Below are positions 50,850-63,584 of a DNA stretch of 64,000 bases, in pieces (positions within the stretch are counted from its first letter, which is position 1; every line of letters begins with the position of its first letter). Source of the DNA: Isoetes taiwanensis (lineage: Eukaryota; Streptophyta; Lycopodiopsida; Isoetales; Isoetaceae); assembly GCA_021234155.1 (NCBI GenBank), contig JAJEKV010000296.1, positions 186,001 to 250,000 of the forward strand. Direction: 5' to 3'. The position numbers and the translations under genes are program-made. Below the pieces are notes generated by a model that was given only the letters and a program-made list of their open reading frames with translations, searched no databases and had not been told where the DNA came from.

Positions 50850-53538
50850 CTACGCTCCCAATTTCCTAGAGAAGACGACATACATTGGATCACTAGCCCA
50901 AAGACCCAAAAATCCAGGATTCGGGGAAATATCAAGTGCCTGCATTGAAGCGAGAGGTCAATAGGAAAATTTAGAGATGTCGGGAACATTGTACAATCTA
51001 CCTGTGGAGCTTCATATCCTCTAGCATAATGGAAATATGCTCCAACAATCCATATACGGTCAAGATCACCAGCATCTGTCCACATTGCAATGGCTTTTGT
51101 CCAAAAAAATCTATTTGAGAAACTAGTTATAACAACAAAACAAATAATTAATTTTCTGGGATACAAGAAGATTGGAAGATAGTTATTGTGAAAGCACCTC
51201 ATACAAGCAAGGCCTCCAGACTTTAATACACGTCTCATCTCTCTGAACACTTCCAAAGGTCTGGTTAGATAGTCAACACTAACCTGTAAAAATGAATTCA
51301 TTCTTTGAGCAACCCAAAAGAGTAGTTACATAAAATTCTGATGCACCAATCCCAAAATATGCAAGTTTTGTATTAGCACTACTAATGTTGACAAGAATAA
51401 AGATCTTACAATCTCTCTTCAACTGCGATGGCTAAACAGATTTTGGATTTGCAGGCTTGAAGTTGTCAGTTGAGCTCTTGAGTTATCTATATCATTCTTT
51501 TCTGGAAAGATAACTTCTCTTGCACTATGACAAATTGTGGCAATTTGTCATAAGTCTGCAAGAGGTGTAAAACCTATACATGAGGTGTAGAACATGGCTG
51601 TTTTTAGACCCGATAACAGTAAGAAGCTGTAGACACCAGATACTAGAGCACCAAGCAGACACTATAATACTGGGATAACGAAAATGATAGTCGAATTGAT
51701 AAACATAAATAAAAGATAATGCAGATTCTTTTAAGCATGACCATAAGAAACCAGTTGTTACTGTATTGGTAATGATGTTAAACGTGTTGTCGTCAAATGG
51801 CAATACTGGATTTGAATTTAAGTCTTGCACAACATATTCAGTCAAGACCTGCAAATATAACAGGCGACACTGTCATCAAAAACAAAGGCAAGAAGTTAAA
51901 GCAAATAAGTAAGTGGTGATAACATAAAGAAGATGATGATTTACAACTAATGACAAAATAAAATGTTATATTATGCTGTTTCTCCCGTACAGTAAAATCC
52001 ATAACGAAAAGAGCAAAAACAAATTAATGTATTTTCCTTCTAAAAGTGACTTACTGTGTTGCGCTCTAGTTCTTCCTTATTGAGACCCATCCCCACAATC
52101 TTCTCCTGCTTGTACCCTTTTGGATAATGACTAACCTGCAAAGTTAATACTCCTAAGAAAATAATATAATCAAGGGAAGTGCCCAGTAAGACATACCCAG
52201 CTGCTGCACATGTCAAGTATGGCAACGCCAGGTGTATTGGTAGGCGGAAAAACCGAAGAGTAATACTTTGTCAATGCATTGATTGCCTGGTCGTCAATAT
52301 GTGTAACAAATCTTGGTGACGAGTAAAATACTGTATCAGATGACCTGCTTGGAGTAAGAGTTCAGGTATAATGAGAATGGCAGTGAATGCCTATTTTTGG
52401 AAAAGCTGTAACACCTACTAAATGAAATCACATAAGTGCAAACGAAAATTCTCAGTGGTTGAAATTAACACATATAAACAAAGACAAACTCTAAGTCGAT
52501 TTGGTCTGACAGGCTGCATTGATAATATTGAGCCTCTCTTGTCTTAGGTTAGTACACCATGAGGGGCAGAATTTGGAAGTGATCCTTTCTTTCTATAAGC
52601 TGTTTCAAGTTCGACATATTTCAAACAGTTAAAAATGGAGAAGCTGAAAAGCTGGATTATAATGTGATTCCTTAGCTATTATAATCAGGAATCAATGATG
52701 AAGGTTTAAGATTTTCCTCATCGGATGTATTTTGAAGGAGGCTTTCATTAAGTTCCAAGGTTTTCTAAAACAACAATTGAATCTCCATTGGAATGCCTAG
52801 AACTTATAGTGTGTGAAATTAAATGATAACAGATCATAATGAATTTGATGAAGGAGATACATTACTCATCATAACGTCGAAAATCCGACTGCTTAAAGGG
52901 GTACTCCTGAGGCCATTTCACATTTCGCAAAATCTGCAAAGGCACCAAGAGTTAACTAACCCATGTCATATAGCCTGCACATCCATTTCACAGCTTATCA
53001 TGTACTATCATTACATTGGACAATTGGCCGCCGTTATCAAATAGTACTAGAACGTAAAATTTGACTTTTCAAGTTGGATAAATTAGAAGCAAATGGACAT
53101 TATATTCTGTTTGACTTTGGACATTTGTTGTTTGACTTCTCAAGTTGCCCAAACTAATGATGATTGACCTGCAGAAAAGAGACAGATGCTTGGAGTTCAA
53201 ACAATAAGTTGTGCTGAGACTGTTGACATTCGTTGTTTCCATTTGGCTCGAAATTTTCTTAAATTGAAAATCTTGACATACTGATGATCTCTGATTCTAC
53301 TCAGTTAACAATTTCAAGATTAAGACAAAGAACGCACCTCTTCAGCTTCAGAGCTCTTGGGTCTAGCTGATGCCACAAAAGATGATGAAGACGATGACAG
53401 AGACGTTGCACGCATGGGACCAGGAAACTGGACTCCAAGAACAAACCGTCTGAGGAAACTGGCATATGAGAGCATGGAAATGGCGGAATGGGGATAAGCA
53501 TAACGCAGGGGCAGGGATGAGGAATATTGCGAGGCCAT
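50850..53538 (-). CDS. Plastid-targeted class I SAM methyltransferase (8 exons)
   Basis: Exons (high to low): 53538-53338, 52933-52866, 52344-52197, 52135-52055, 51848-51762, 51283-51198, 51122-51002, 50939-50850. GT-AG junctions and phases join to 293 codons plus stop. Residues 1-65 are Ser/Ala/Arg-rich with few acids, like a chloroplast transit peptide. Motif I is 'VAILDMCSSWVSHYP' (about residues 130-144). Then come 'GMGLNKEELERN', 'VQDLNSNPVLPFDDNTFNII' (motifs II-III region) and 'FREMRRVLKSGGLACMSFS', the usual LKPGG-type segment of methyltransferase type 11 domains. It resembles uncharacterised plastid methyltransferases shared with cyanobacteria; the substrate is unknown. The C-terminus ends in 'VVFSRKLGA'. 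A small gene on the opposite strand starts about 1.1 kb upstream. Confidence 0.9.
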
Positions 53539-54608
53539 GATTCAGGGTCCTCTTAGACTCGATTCATGATTGGGGCTTAAATTTGGCGAATCAGTGGCAG
53601 GATCTTAGCCACATATGGGATGATCATAGCCACTTGTGCATCTGTGGCAGCCATAAAGCATATTTCCAAAGTCAGATCCTGGTTTCCAACATGGAATGGC
53701 ACAACAAGTCCCTAAGATTAAATTAACCATGAAATATATATCCCACAGGCATGGCTCTGAATTTTTTCAGGAACTTAAAAGGAACAGAGATTTGATTTTA
53801 TCATCTTCTGGAAGACGAAGAGCAGTGGGTCTAAGTTCTATCCAGGGTGCGGTCTTCGTGCCTCTAACCCTAAACCTGGCCATTCCGTCGACTATGTTCG
53901 ACGTGAATAGAAAAAGGGGGTCGTTTGTCCATTCCTTTCCCCCTCCACCAAAAAAGAAGGAATGATGCCCAGACCTTAGACCCATTGCTGTGTTGAAGAA
54001 GGTAGATGGTTGAGGGGTGCTCATGGTTCGCTATGTTGCACGAATTCCCATCGTCTACCTCCCGTCTTCTTTTCCAAACACCCATTTCTCACGGACACCC
54101 ATTTCTCACGGACAACCCTCAATCCACACCTAATCAATGAACATACGTAAATCACCGGTAGTCAACTACCAGAAGGCTTTAGAAAGGTATCATAGTTTTA
54201 ATTAATCAAATAATATCATTCCACACCTAATCAATGAACATACGTAAATCACCAGTAGTCAACTAGCAAAAAGCACACCAGAAGGCTTTAGAACGGTAAC
54301 ATAGTTTTAATTAATCAAATAATATCATTGACAGTATGACACATATAAGGAATTAGAGTTGTGCAATTGTTTTTGATGTCTGGTTTAATTTTGGAATTCC
54401 AAAAAAGGGCGTGGCCGTCCATTTTTCTCTGTTCTGGTTTTTTCCTAGCCCTCCATTTGTTAACAACCTAGAACGTAGGCGACAGAAGCAAGGCCCTTCC
54501 CCGTTCTCTAGCCGTGTGGCCCGATCTGCACATGGTTTCCACATTTGCTGGAGCGGGATGGCAAATCCGGATTCGGGGATGGGTGTTTGTATAGTTTAGT
54601 TCTGTAGA
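53539..54608. other. Intergenic; divergent promoter region
   Basis: Between the methyltransferase (minus) and the small plus-strand gene. A unit of about 98 bp, 'ccacacctaatcaatgaaca' then 'acgtaaatcacc(g/a)gtagtcaact' to 'ttaattaatcaaataatatc', is duplicated at about 54125-54220 and 54222-54330; the second copy has an extra 'agcaaaaagcacacc'. 'acacccatttctcacgga' is repeated at 54078-54112. No gene is seen. Confidence 0.6.
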
Positions 54609-54620
54609 ATGAGGATAGCG

Positions 54621-55322
54621 ATGGCAGAGAGCGGATCATCAATACAGGCTCTTGCAGGTATGCCTCCGGTTTTTGCTTGTTAGTTTTGTGCATGAATCCC
54701 TGTGGCCCAGGCACTGCTATTACTCCAAGCATATCCATCTCTATACCTGCATTGAACAATAGGGCAATTGGAATTCCTATTCCTGATTCGCTACAGATTA
54801 TGTCTCACGATTCATGCTTCCTGCGGTTTTATTCTCGGACGAGTCTGAGGGACTTGCCTGGAGGAGTGGATCAGAAGTTTTCAACATTCTTCAGTTTTGT
54901 GCTCTTTCTGATATATTGAAGTTGAATGGTTACATCACAATTGCACTGATTTATTCTTACACTGCTTAGATGAGGGAGGATGCCGACTTGACACTCGCAG
55001 TTTTGTAGAGATGTCATCTGAGACATTGCAAACCCGCCAAGACAGGTCACATTCTGCTGCTCGTGCAGATATTTCTAGAAAGACAGGCATGCCGAAAAAA
55101 GATGATGCTCTGGAAATTATGGAGCAGCATGATAAGAAAGAAAAAAAGAGGCAAAGGCGAACAGAAGTGAAGAATTGTGTTGTGCTGCAGAGACAAAACA
55201 TCCTTCTTCATGCACGACGCTTTCATCATGGCAGGAAACAGAGGGTTGCTACCTTGGGCTACACACTTACAAGAATGCTCTCCAGTCATGTTTACACACT
55301 GTCAATGGCGCTTAAATTATGA
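54621..55322 (+). CDS. Small basic two-exon protein, function unknown
   Basis: Exon 1 is 54621-54657 (or from an in-frame ATG at 54609) and exon 2 is 54970-55322. The GT at 54658 and AG at 54968-54969 join in frame to give 129 residues. The second exon is long, highly charged and Lys/Arg/Gln-rich: 'RKTGMPKKDDALEIMEQHDK' followed by KEKKRQRR, a possible nuclear localisation signal and helix. The clean junction and biased composition make it look like a real gene, but I do not recognise the family. An alternative is that only exon 2 (ATG at 55011) is translated. It is divergent from the methyltransferase gene. Confidence 0.6.
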
Positions 55323-57572
55323 ATAGGCTGCTTCATAGCTAAGAAGCTATAACGAAGACTATTGTCTGTGGAATCTGGGTTGTTAATGGATGTTGCAAAA
55401 TGGATGTAAATTATGAATAGGCTGCTATGTGCATATGTGGGAATGGGAAGCTATGTACATATATGGGAATGGTTTTGCAAACGTTGCTTCCGTGTTGCTT
55501 GTTGGTTAAGCAGTGTTTATGTATATGTTGTCTATTGAATCTGGATTTTATGAGTGCATCTTACAAATGTTGATTTTGTTGGCTACTTGCATGGGCACAT
55601 CACACGTTGCTCTTTGATTTCATCCAATGACACGTGTACAACTGACAATTTAATTGCGAGGTCTATGGCTTGTTGTGTGGCTCATGTTCTTTTAGATTTT
55701 TTTTTTTTTTATGAACCCATTAGAGTTATGAACCCATTAGAGTTAACAGCAATTAGTATGCTTCAACGCAAGATTTCATAAAAACATAGGTATTGAAGAG
55801 TTATTTAGATCATCCAAAGAATCTCCTTGTAAACATGGATATGGTGCAAAATCTTCAGCTAATATTAGGAACCTATAAGAAAAAAATATGGAGGTCTTTC
55901 GGACAACCCCTAAGGATGGAGTTCGAAGTTTTAAAATATGCTTTGGTATCTTCAATTTGAACAATAGATATCTTGCCTGAATAAGATGTAGATGGTTGAG
56001 ATTGCTGTAGATGAAGGTCTACGATTGTGCCATAGTGGGGGCTTTATAATGCACACATCCCGAAATTTTTAGTTATTAAGCTTGATCGATATTGTAAGGT
56101 TTATAGTTGGTTTGGATGGGTTTAAACATATTGCAGGGTATGTAGTTGGTTTAGATAGATGAAAGCTAAACTTGGAGCATGTAGCTACACACAAATATGC
56201 TCATTTGCTACAACACCAGTTTGAAGCTTAAGATTCAATTAAATTTGTTGTGTGTTATGCACGAGTCTCTACATATAGATATAGGTGTAAAAATTTGAAA
56301 TCTCAAGTATGAGAAAAAATTGGGTATGAAAAATCTAGATGACATTTGTCGAATTGAACTAGCAGTGCAAAAGCAACAAACTATTGAAAAGAACAAACTA
56401 GGAACGGTGACTTGTGCCAAGACAAATTCTTGTGTAAACTTTCCTTTTAGGAGGAGTTGAGGAGCACATTGCTGCAACACAAATATAAACAACATATGAA
56501 AGGGCAATTTAGAAATGTAATACAAAACAAAAACTTGAGCTAAAGATTCTCCCCTTCAGAACCTACAGAATGAGCACGACCTACATAAAATTCAAATTCA
56601 TGAACGAATGAATTGAAAAAAATGAAGGCTCTATCATCAAACTAAATAATTCGAAGTTGAGCAAAGTGATGCTAAAAATCAGTCCTCGCTCCAAGTGTCT
56701 AGTGTCTACATAACATGCACCACCTATTTTCCAGGGCCGTCAGATCAATAACGTGCCCAATTTCCAGAGGCTGTATAAGCATTGCATATCTCCGTGGACA
56801 CAATAAGAATAAAAAAAAGGCAACCAAGAAAAACGTACAAAGTATGCCAAGATAATCATACCTTTTAACGTGTCTCAATATGCATAGTTATATAACTTCT
56901 TTGAGAAGTTAACAAGAGATGAACTTAAGTTTATTTCGAAATATATCATCCGAAGATCTAAAATATTTGTATTGGACACCAAAACATAAATGTATTTTTT
57001 TACAGAGTTTGGTATTTAGCAACAATTTAAAGAAAGCAGTGCACTGAGAACTAGTGTTTATGAATAAAGGAAAACACAGAAGACAGAACCTCAGACAAGC
57101 AAACTGAACCTCAGTCCGGTGACTATTACTATGACCCTTTACCAATGCTTAATCTAAATATTAAAGTGTACTCATAATATGAAGGGTCATCAACAACCAT
57201 CTTAAAAGCTCTGAATGTGTTTCCATAACGATATGATATTGCATTTTATCTAAAGTCTTTGCATATTGAGCACTTGGCAGTCCATGATAGATCTAAAAGC
57301 ATTACAAGACAGCAGAGCCAAAATGTATGAAGGAACATACCTTGTTGGGACTAGCAAATAAATGGCATACCTTGATGTTTCAAATCTGGTGTTGGAGGAG
57401 AAGATAGCCTCCCAGTTCATTGTCTGGGTCACAGAAGATATCATATACTGGAATAATACTCAAGACGAACCATTAATGTGCTATAGCAGAAGCTCTGCAT
57501 AAAGTGTTCAACTGTTTAATGATGCCTCAAGGGACATAAAGAGGCCACAATAATAAAAATTGTATACTTCTG
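55323..57572. other. Intergenic, no supported gene
   Basis: 'gctatgtacatatatgggaatgg'-type words repeat near 55425-55470, and 'atgaacccattagagtta' is duplicated at 55710-55745. Frames at 56235-56525 and 56909-57145 (minus) have no recognisable family. The rest is AT-rich. Confidence 0.45.
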
Positions 57573-57883
57573 GTGGTCCACTGCGAAGTTGTCTCTTGCA
57601 GGTCGCATTACAGTGGCCAAGTCAGTATGGCATCCTTACTGCTAGCCCCACAGATCAAAGTATGTGAGCTCATTGCAATAGTTTGGAACTTTATATGGGC
57701 AGGTACTAAGGAAGGTGCTGTGATTAAGGTGGCTTGGTCAAAGTGCATCCTTCCAAATGGGCAGGTGGTCTGGGTCTGATGGACTTCTTACTGCAGAGCA
57801 AAGTCCTTATTTCAAAGTTCATTTGGAGACTCCTGAATGATGAAGATGACTCTCCTAGTTTACGCCTTCTTAGACAAGAAGGT
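57573..57883 (+). mobile_element. LINE (L1-type) ORF2 C-terminal fragment
   Basis: In two frames offset near 57750 the plus strand reads 'IVWNFIWAGTKEG', 'KVAWSKCILP' and then 'GGLGLMDFLLQSKVLISKFI' followed by W-R-L-L. This is the familiar segment after the RT thumb of plant L1-like LINEs (W-x-F-W-G ... W-x-x-C-x-P-K-x-x-G-G-L-G). It is cut off at about 57883 where a different sequence begins, so another element probably inserted there. Confidence 0.7.
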
Positions 57884-59190
57884 TGTGACGTTCCACGTAT
57901 TTATACGGTATATGTAACGTATTTATACAGTATACGTATAAATATACCGACACGTCACCCATTAAAGGTACGCCACCCTGGGGTATTGTAACCTAGGGGG
58001 TTGACCTAAAAGGGAAGGATAATAACCTATAATTTAGGGAATTAATATTAAATGGGTTAATTTGATTAACTAATGCTTTGGGAAGGCGCCACCTGGCCTA
58101 AAACGATTGGCCAGCATGGGGACTTCCAAATTGGGCTGCCAACCTGATCCCTATCCCTAATTGACTCCCAAAATTCGTCCAAAAGGAGCAGAAGCTGAGC
58201 GCCACCATACCAAGCACTTTTACCTGTGTAGCTGAAGCTGAGCACCAAGAACCAGGAAGATGGATGCACCAAACGATAACGGGTCCAGCCGAAACTCAGG
58301 TGGGTGGCTAGGATAGCCTGAGAATTCTAGAATAATGCCCCTGTTGGGCACTGGTTGTGTTTGCTTCTCTGTTCTCTCTATGTTTTACTTGTAGGAACTA
58401 ACCCTTGATTGTAAAGGTGAGTTCTCTTTATTTCTGATTCTGGTCTTGCTCTGAAAGGATGGATTGATAATTCTTTGCATAGTATTACTCTGGAAATGGA
58501 GGAATTACGGGGGGTAGAGACCTCTGAGCTCATGTAGGGTAGTATGCTCCTAGATAGAGCCCTGTATTATACCATTAGTTGCGGCCTGTGTACAAGAGAC
58601 CACCGGGTCATAGATGCTATGGATTGGCTTAGCACCAAAGAAGGGACGCTGGTGGTGAAGTGGGGTGGGGTCTTGCACCTAACATAAAAGGCCCCCGAGA
58701 CTCTGATGGGCTAGGCCCCGATAGCCTGGGCCGTGAGAGGGCCGGGTATGGGTCCTGACACTCCTCGGGTGTAGAGGTGATCCGTATGGAGCACCTTGCA
58801 CTTTGAGTAGATTTAGGGTGAGTAAGTCCCGCAATTTAACGGGGGTCGCCGAGCGCGCACGTATTCTCTAGCTCACCCATGGAACCACCGCGGATCCCGG
58901 AAAGGGACACTTCCCCGACCTGCCTTCATCGGGGCAAGGCCATGAACCCCGGAGTAGGCTCGCCAGGTGATACCGAACAAGGTCTCCGGGAAGGCTATAG
59001 CCAAGCCATAGCGTGAATCGACTCATCCGCAAAGTGTGTGCGGGGAGGGGCGATGGAGTGGACAACCCTAGCCGATGTTCTATGCCAGCCAACGCCGTGT
59101 TATACCGTCTCGCTGATCTCTTGAGGCCCGGCGCCGGGCCTATCCTCACGTGAGTCCGAAGGGGTAGAACACCGGGTTTGGGGTGTTTTC
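57884..59190. mobile_element. Possible solo LTR or other insert (TGTGACG...TTTTCA)
   Basis: A sharp change in composition starts with TGTGACGTTCC at 57884, inside the LINE fragment, and may end with 'gggtgttttca' near 59190. The 58.5-59.2 kb part is GC-rich compared with its surroundings and has no long convincing ORF. TG...CA ends and size would fit an LTR. I found no matching target-site duplication and no second LTR, primer-binding site or polyprotein, so this is weak. Confidence 0.3.
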
Positions 59191-59519
59191 ATTAGGGTTA
59201 GATGCATATTCTTTGCCGTTGGTATTTGGATGGATGATCCACCCTTTGTGGTGGATATATATATATATATATACAAGTATGTGTACTATAAGGGGTGTAC
59301 TGAGACTAATGTACGCATCGTGAAAGTTTCTATAAGATTTTTAAGTTTATCAGCATTCCATTAAGACTATCCAATATTTTGGGAATATTCTTTAAGATTC
59401 TTCGAGAGTTTCTAGAGATATATTAACATTCCCCAAGCTACTGGAGTATTCCTTAAGATTATTCAAAAAATCATTGCAAACCACACCCTCCCCTTAAGAT
59501 CCCCTACAAAACAATGCCA
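59191..59519. other. Intergenic with (TA)n microsatellite
   Basis: A TA dinucleotide run lies at about 59249-59272. 'ttaagatt' words recur near 59358-59460. No gene is seen. Confidence 0.6.
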
Positions 59520-60030
59520 AAATACGCCCCTACACGTTTCAAGTTTCTAGCAATGCGTAACCTCAACTCAAGGGCTAACACCTTTTACTACCAACTATCA
59601 AGGGAGCACATGGCTTAACGAAGTTATTGGCGTGATTGTCGCCAAATTTTCAACTTATTACGCAGACGTCGTAGTATTGTCACCAAATTCTCAAAATATT
59701 GTGAAAGTGAAATTTGAGCTTAAATAGATCAGTATCTAAAGTTGAGTGTCAAAAATTAAGTTAGAAGAAGTCAATACGTCCTGCACATTTTAAGTTTCTG
59801 GCAATGCGGAACCTCAACTTAAGAGCTAAGACCTTTTTATTACCAACTTTCAAGGGAGAACATGGTCAAAGAAGTTATTGGCAAAGATTGTCGCCAAATT
59901 TTCAAATTATTTCGCATCTTGTAGTATTGTCACCAAATTCTCAAATTATTCTCGCAATTGTCATCCGAAGTGAATTTTGAGCTTAAATAGGTCAAGATTC
60001 AAAGTTGAGTGTCAAAAATTAAGTTCAAGA
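59520..60030. repeat. Tandem duplication of about 250 bp (two units)
   Basis: Units at about 59525-59775 and 59776-60030 share 'caagtttct(a/g)gcaatgcg', 'accaact(a/t)tcaagggag', 'tgtcgccaaattttcaa', 'tagtattgtcaccaaattct' and 'gttgagtgtcaaaaattaag'. They differ by many small changes. No coding potential is evident. Confidence 0.85.
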
Positions 60031-63000
60031 AGTCAATATAATAGTGGAAGTTGGATTGATCAACAATGCCATATATAGATTTATATAATTGTCTACTAGT
60101 CATTTAACAATCTATAACAAGTAATCATTGGTAAATCTCAAAATTCTATTTGCTTACATCTAATATCATAATCCACTTAATTTATTGCTATCACAGGTGA
60201 ATCCAAAAGTGTGTCTTTTAAATTTTACCTTCTCAATTATCTCAATTGTCCCGACAAATGGGGAGTATGCATCTAGACCAAAGTCACAAAGTTTTCAATT
60301 AAATCCCTCGCCTAATAGCCATTCGATTTCTAATTCAAAAGCATATAGAATATTGGGGACGAGAAGTTTAGGAAAGTTCTTAAAAGTCGCAAACATAATA
60401 TACATTGGTGTTCTCAAAAGACATATACTTTGAATCTCTATGGTAACAATGTCTCAACCTCTATGATAAACCCAAAAGCATTAGCAAGAACCACGAGAGA
60501 TTATTGTAGCACATTCGAAAGTACATATATTTAATGGCCACCCAACCATCAATAATATGAAGAGCAAACCCTATAGTAGACATGCTTGCTAATACTAATT
60601 TGATTAAAATAAGGGTACTCGCGGCGCACAAACCCTACACAAACAATGCACAAAAAAATCCACAAATAACCTTGCAATCAAGGACTCGTTATTATTTGAC
60701 TTATTTGAACCACTCTAGCGGTATGCCTATCTTTCATGCTAATACATGAAGTTACTCAAATCAAGAACGTAAGTTATTATTATATGCTTTTAAGCTAGCT
60801 CTTTCTCATTACTTAAGACGAAAAGAAAATCTTTTCTTTTGTTTTGCACCACCCGTATTATTCCAATAATCGCATTGTGTACAATTCATGACATTCAATG
60901 TCAAAACTAAAATAAAGTTCTTTATCGCGACATCAAAAAAGAGCTGCAGGGGTTTGTACACAAGCTTGATTTCCAAAGTTAAGTCAAGCGCACCACAACA
61001 AAAACCACCATGAGAGCCCTTGCAATTGCTAAAAAATTCAAGGGAGACTCGATAGTTGCAAAAAAGGCCATCTTGAAGGGCTTCTGGCGAGAACATTATA
61101 CCTTTTTTACGTGCTGGTGGATTAGTGAATCACCAAATTTTGATGTCCGGACATAAACTGTAGCCTACATTTTTTTTTGTCTTCAAAGCTATGCCGAAAT
61201 TAGATGTGGGTCTTCTTGCCATGAAAACATATAAGCCAAGTTAAACAGCCAAGTTTTGTGCTTCCTTTAGCAACCATCTTTCCATGGCATGTTCTTTTAG
61301 ATCAATTAAATTCGGTGATTCCCACAATAGACACCATAAGTGCATTTAGTGGCTATTCAGATTAGTGGCATTTAGACACCATAGAGTTCTATTCAGATTT
61401 AGTTGCATTGCTAGAAACAAAAAAACGAGAGATAGCTGATAAAATACCATGTGTATCCACACTTCAGATCTATATAAACTTGTCTATTTATACCAAAGAT
61501 TTGGTGGGAGGCAAGAATATTTTTTGCAAGTAACAATGCGTTTTGCATGCTTACTATATTGTGGCAAATTTTAAACCTCAATTGCGATGTATCTAAGATA
61601 TAAGGAAATTGTGATGTATCCAAGATATAGAACCTCAAGTTTGTCAAATCATAAGTCCAAACATAGAATTGTAAGTCCGATTGATTGTCTCAATTTAGAA
61701 GGGTTGACTCTGATAGAATTTTGAATTTAACCGATAGAGATTGTATCATCGACTCTAAACACATAAAAGTTATCGAATCAAAGAGGACATTTGAAAATGC
61801 TTAAACATTTATCCATTGTCAACCTTGTTCCCGAGGTAATTTGTAACTCACCTTTTAAAAGTGAAACCATGCCATTGCATTAGGTCCAAGACTGGCTTTG
61901 CATTGGGTCCGCACCGCAAAATGAATGACTATGAAAAATAAACATTGCCCTAATGCTACAATCTCTTTGCTATATTAAACTCCATTCGCAAAGATGCACT
62001 TATCTAACACTAGCTTTGAGCAAAAGGACAAGTTACTTTTCATCTATTATAAAGTGATCTTAGAACATGGCCATTGAATCCATATCATGACTTCACAACT
62101 GCTCCCACCCATATAAGAATATGACATGTTCAACAAGGAAAATGTCACAAGACGTTCAACCGGCTGTTCAAATAATAAACACGACCACCTATCTCGCATG
62201 CACTAGAGTGACATAGGAATAAATATCGAGATAATCGTAACCAAGCAATAAATAAATCATTTGTGTAATGTCGATGTTCGTGAAATATGCCTCATTCATT
62301 TTGACTTGGTCTTGGCATGTCAAATCAATCAGACATAAACGTAGATGCTTCAAGAGACTCAAGAACGTAACTTACTATGCCTAAGTCTTGGGTATCATCA
62401 GCGAGCGATAAGTCTTGATTGTGCCGCCTCATACCCTTGCACTAGTATTCCATCAAACAATATCTTATTTGTCAATTCATAAAAGATCACACATCTCTAT
62501 TTCATTGCTTCCTACCTTATAACTAGAATAGCTTCAAAAGCTTGAAAATGCAAAGATAGAAGATCCATCATACTCGAAGTTTCGAATGGCCAAGAAAGGA
62601 CTATTGTTTCATCATCGAAAAAAAAGGTGTCCCCCGAACCGTGTGCAAAAGACCATCAGATTCCATGGATAAAATACACAAAGAAATCATGCGCAGAAAT
62701 AGTAAAAGATTGAAGCTAGCATATTGGCCCATTATTTTTAGTGCAAATATGTTGGCCATCAGATTCCATGGATAAAATACACAAAAAAATTATGCAATGT
62801 AAATAGTAAAAGATTCAAGCTAGCATATTGGCGCAAATATGTTGGCGACCCTACAAAGTTTATGCTTTACCATTGCGCAAAAAAAAGACAATAGTTTGCA
62901 AAACTTACACCAAAAGCTTTTAACATATAAACATTCAGATTTATTCAACATGTGTTTTCAAGACTAATTTCCATCTGAATGTATAATGGAAATGAATTTA

Positions 63001-63564
63001 AGACTAGAACAACATCATGTGCTCTATAGTGAAGACAAGCCTTCTAAAATCTCTTACCTCCACTAATCTTATTTGTCAGTTTCGAGGAAATACCGTAATC
63101 AAAATGTGTATTATGGCTTTCAGGATGCTAGTACTCCATCCAAGAGCATACAGTTTGTAGAACATGGACAATCCAAGGCTTAAGAGTTCCCTACAAATGT
63201 CACAGAAACATCAACCACATACTTCACCACATACTCGTGACATGTTTTACAAAACAGAAATGGAAAAGGCAAAATCAAGAATTGCGTCTATCAAGACGTG
63301 AGTAATTACCTTACTAGTGGCTTGGATATGGCTGCACAATATCTTCTTGCCCATTTGGGAGTAATAGTGTGTAAGAGCGCGACTTTACTACGCAATAAGT
63401 CATCACAGGGCCATTAAGCACATCTTAATTGAGGCTATAATTAAAAGTTTGGGAGCTGTCTAATTCTGCCTTTCAAATCCAAGAGTGCATTGTCCCTCGG
63501 AGCAATTATCATCGTAATTACTATACCATTCTCATTTTCTCAGGTCATATGACATGGCTGAGGT
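60031..63564. other. AT-rich, repeat-derived sequence without a supported gene
   Basis: Short frames only. Some minus-strand pieces (60809-61096) have protein-like stretches but no family. 'aaatagtaaaagatt(g/c)aagc' with 'tagcatattgg' is duplicated at about 62695-62730 and 62806-62835, along with 'gccatcagattccatggat' (about 62653 and 62757). It may be decayed retrotransposon, unproven. Confidence 0.4.
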
Positions 63565-63584
63565 AAACCGGTCGCGACCGGTTT
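63565..63584. repeat. Perfect 20-bp palindrome AAACCGGTCG/CGACCGGTTT
   Basis: The two ten-base arms are exact reverse complements. Related 'ggtcgc' words follow at about 63602 and 63667. It has the same style as palindrome families A-D but a different sequence, and may belong to another element running off the right edge of the window. Confidence 0.7.

Noticed and set aside
58660..59190. GC-rich stretch that at first looks like an rRNA fragment
   Set aside because: I could not match it to conserved 18S, 5.8S, 28S or 5S words. The sharp edges fit an inserted element better.
57884..59190. Complete LTR retrotransposon
   Set aside because: Only one candidate LTR, no second copy, primer-binding site or gag-pol sequence. 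Kept only as a weak solo-LTR candidate.
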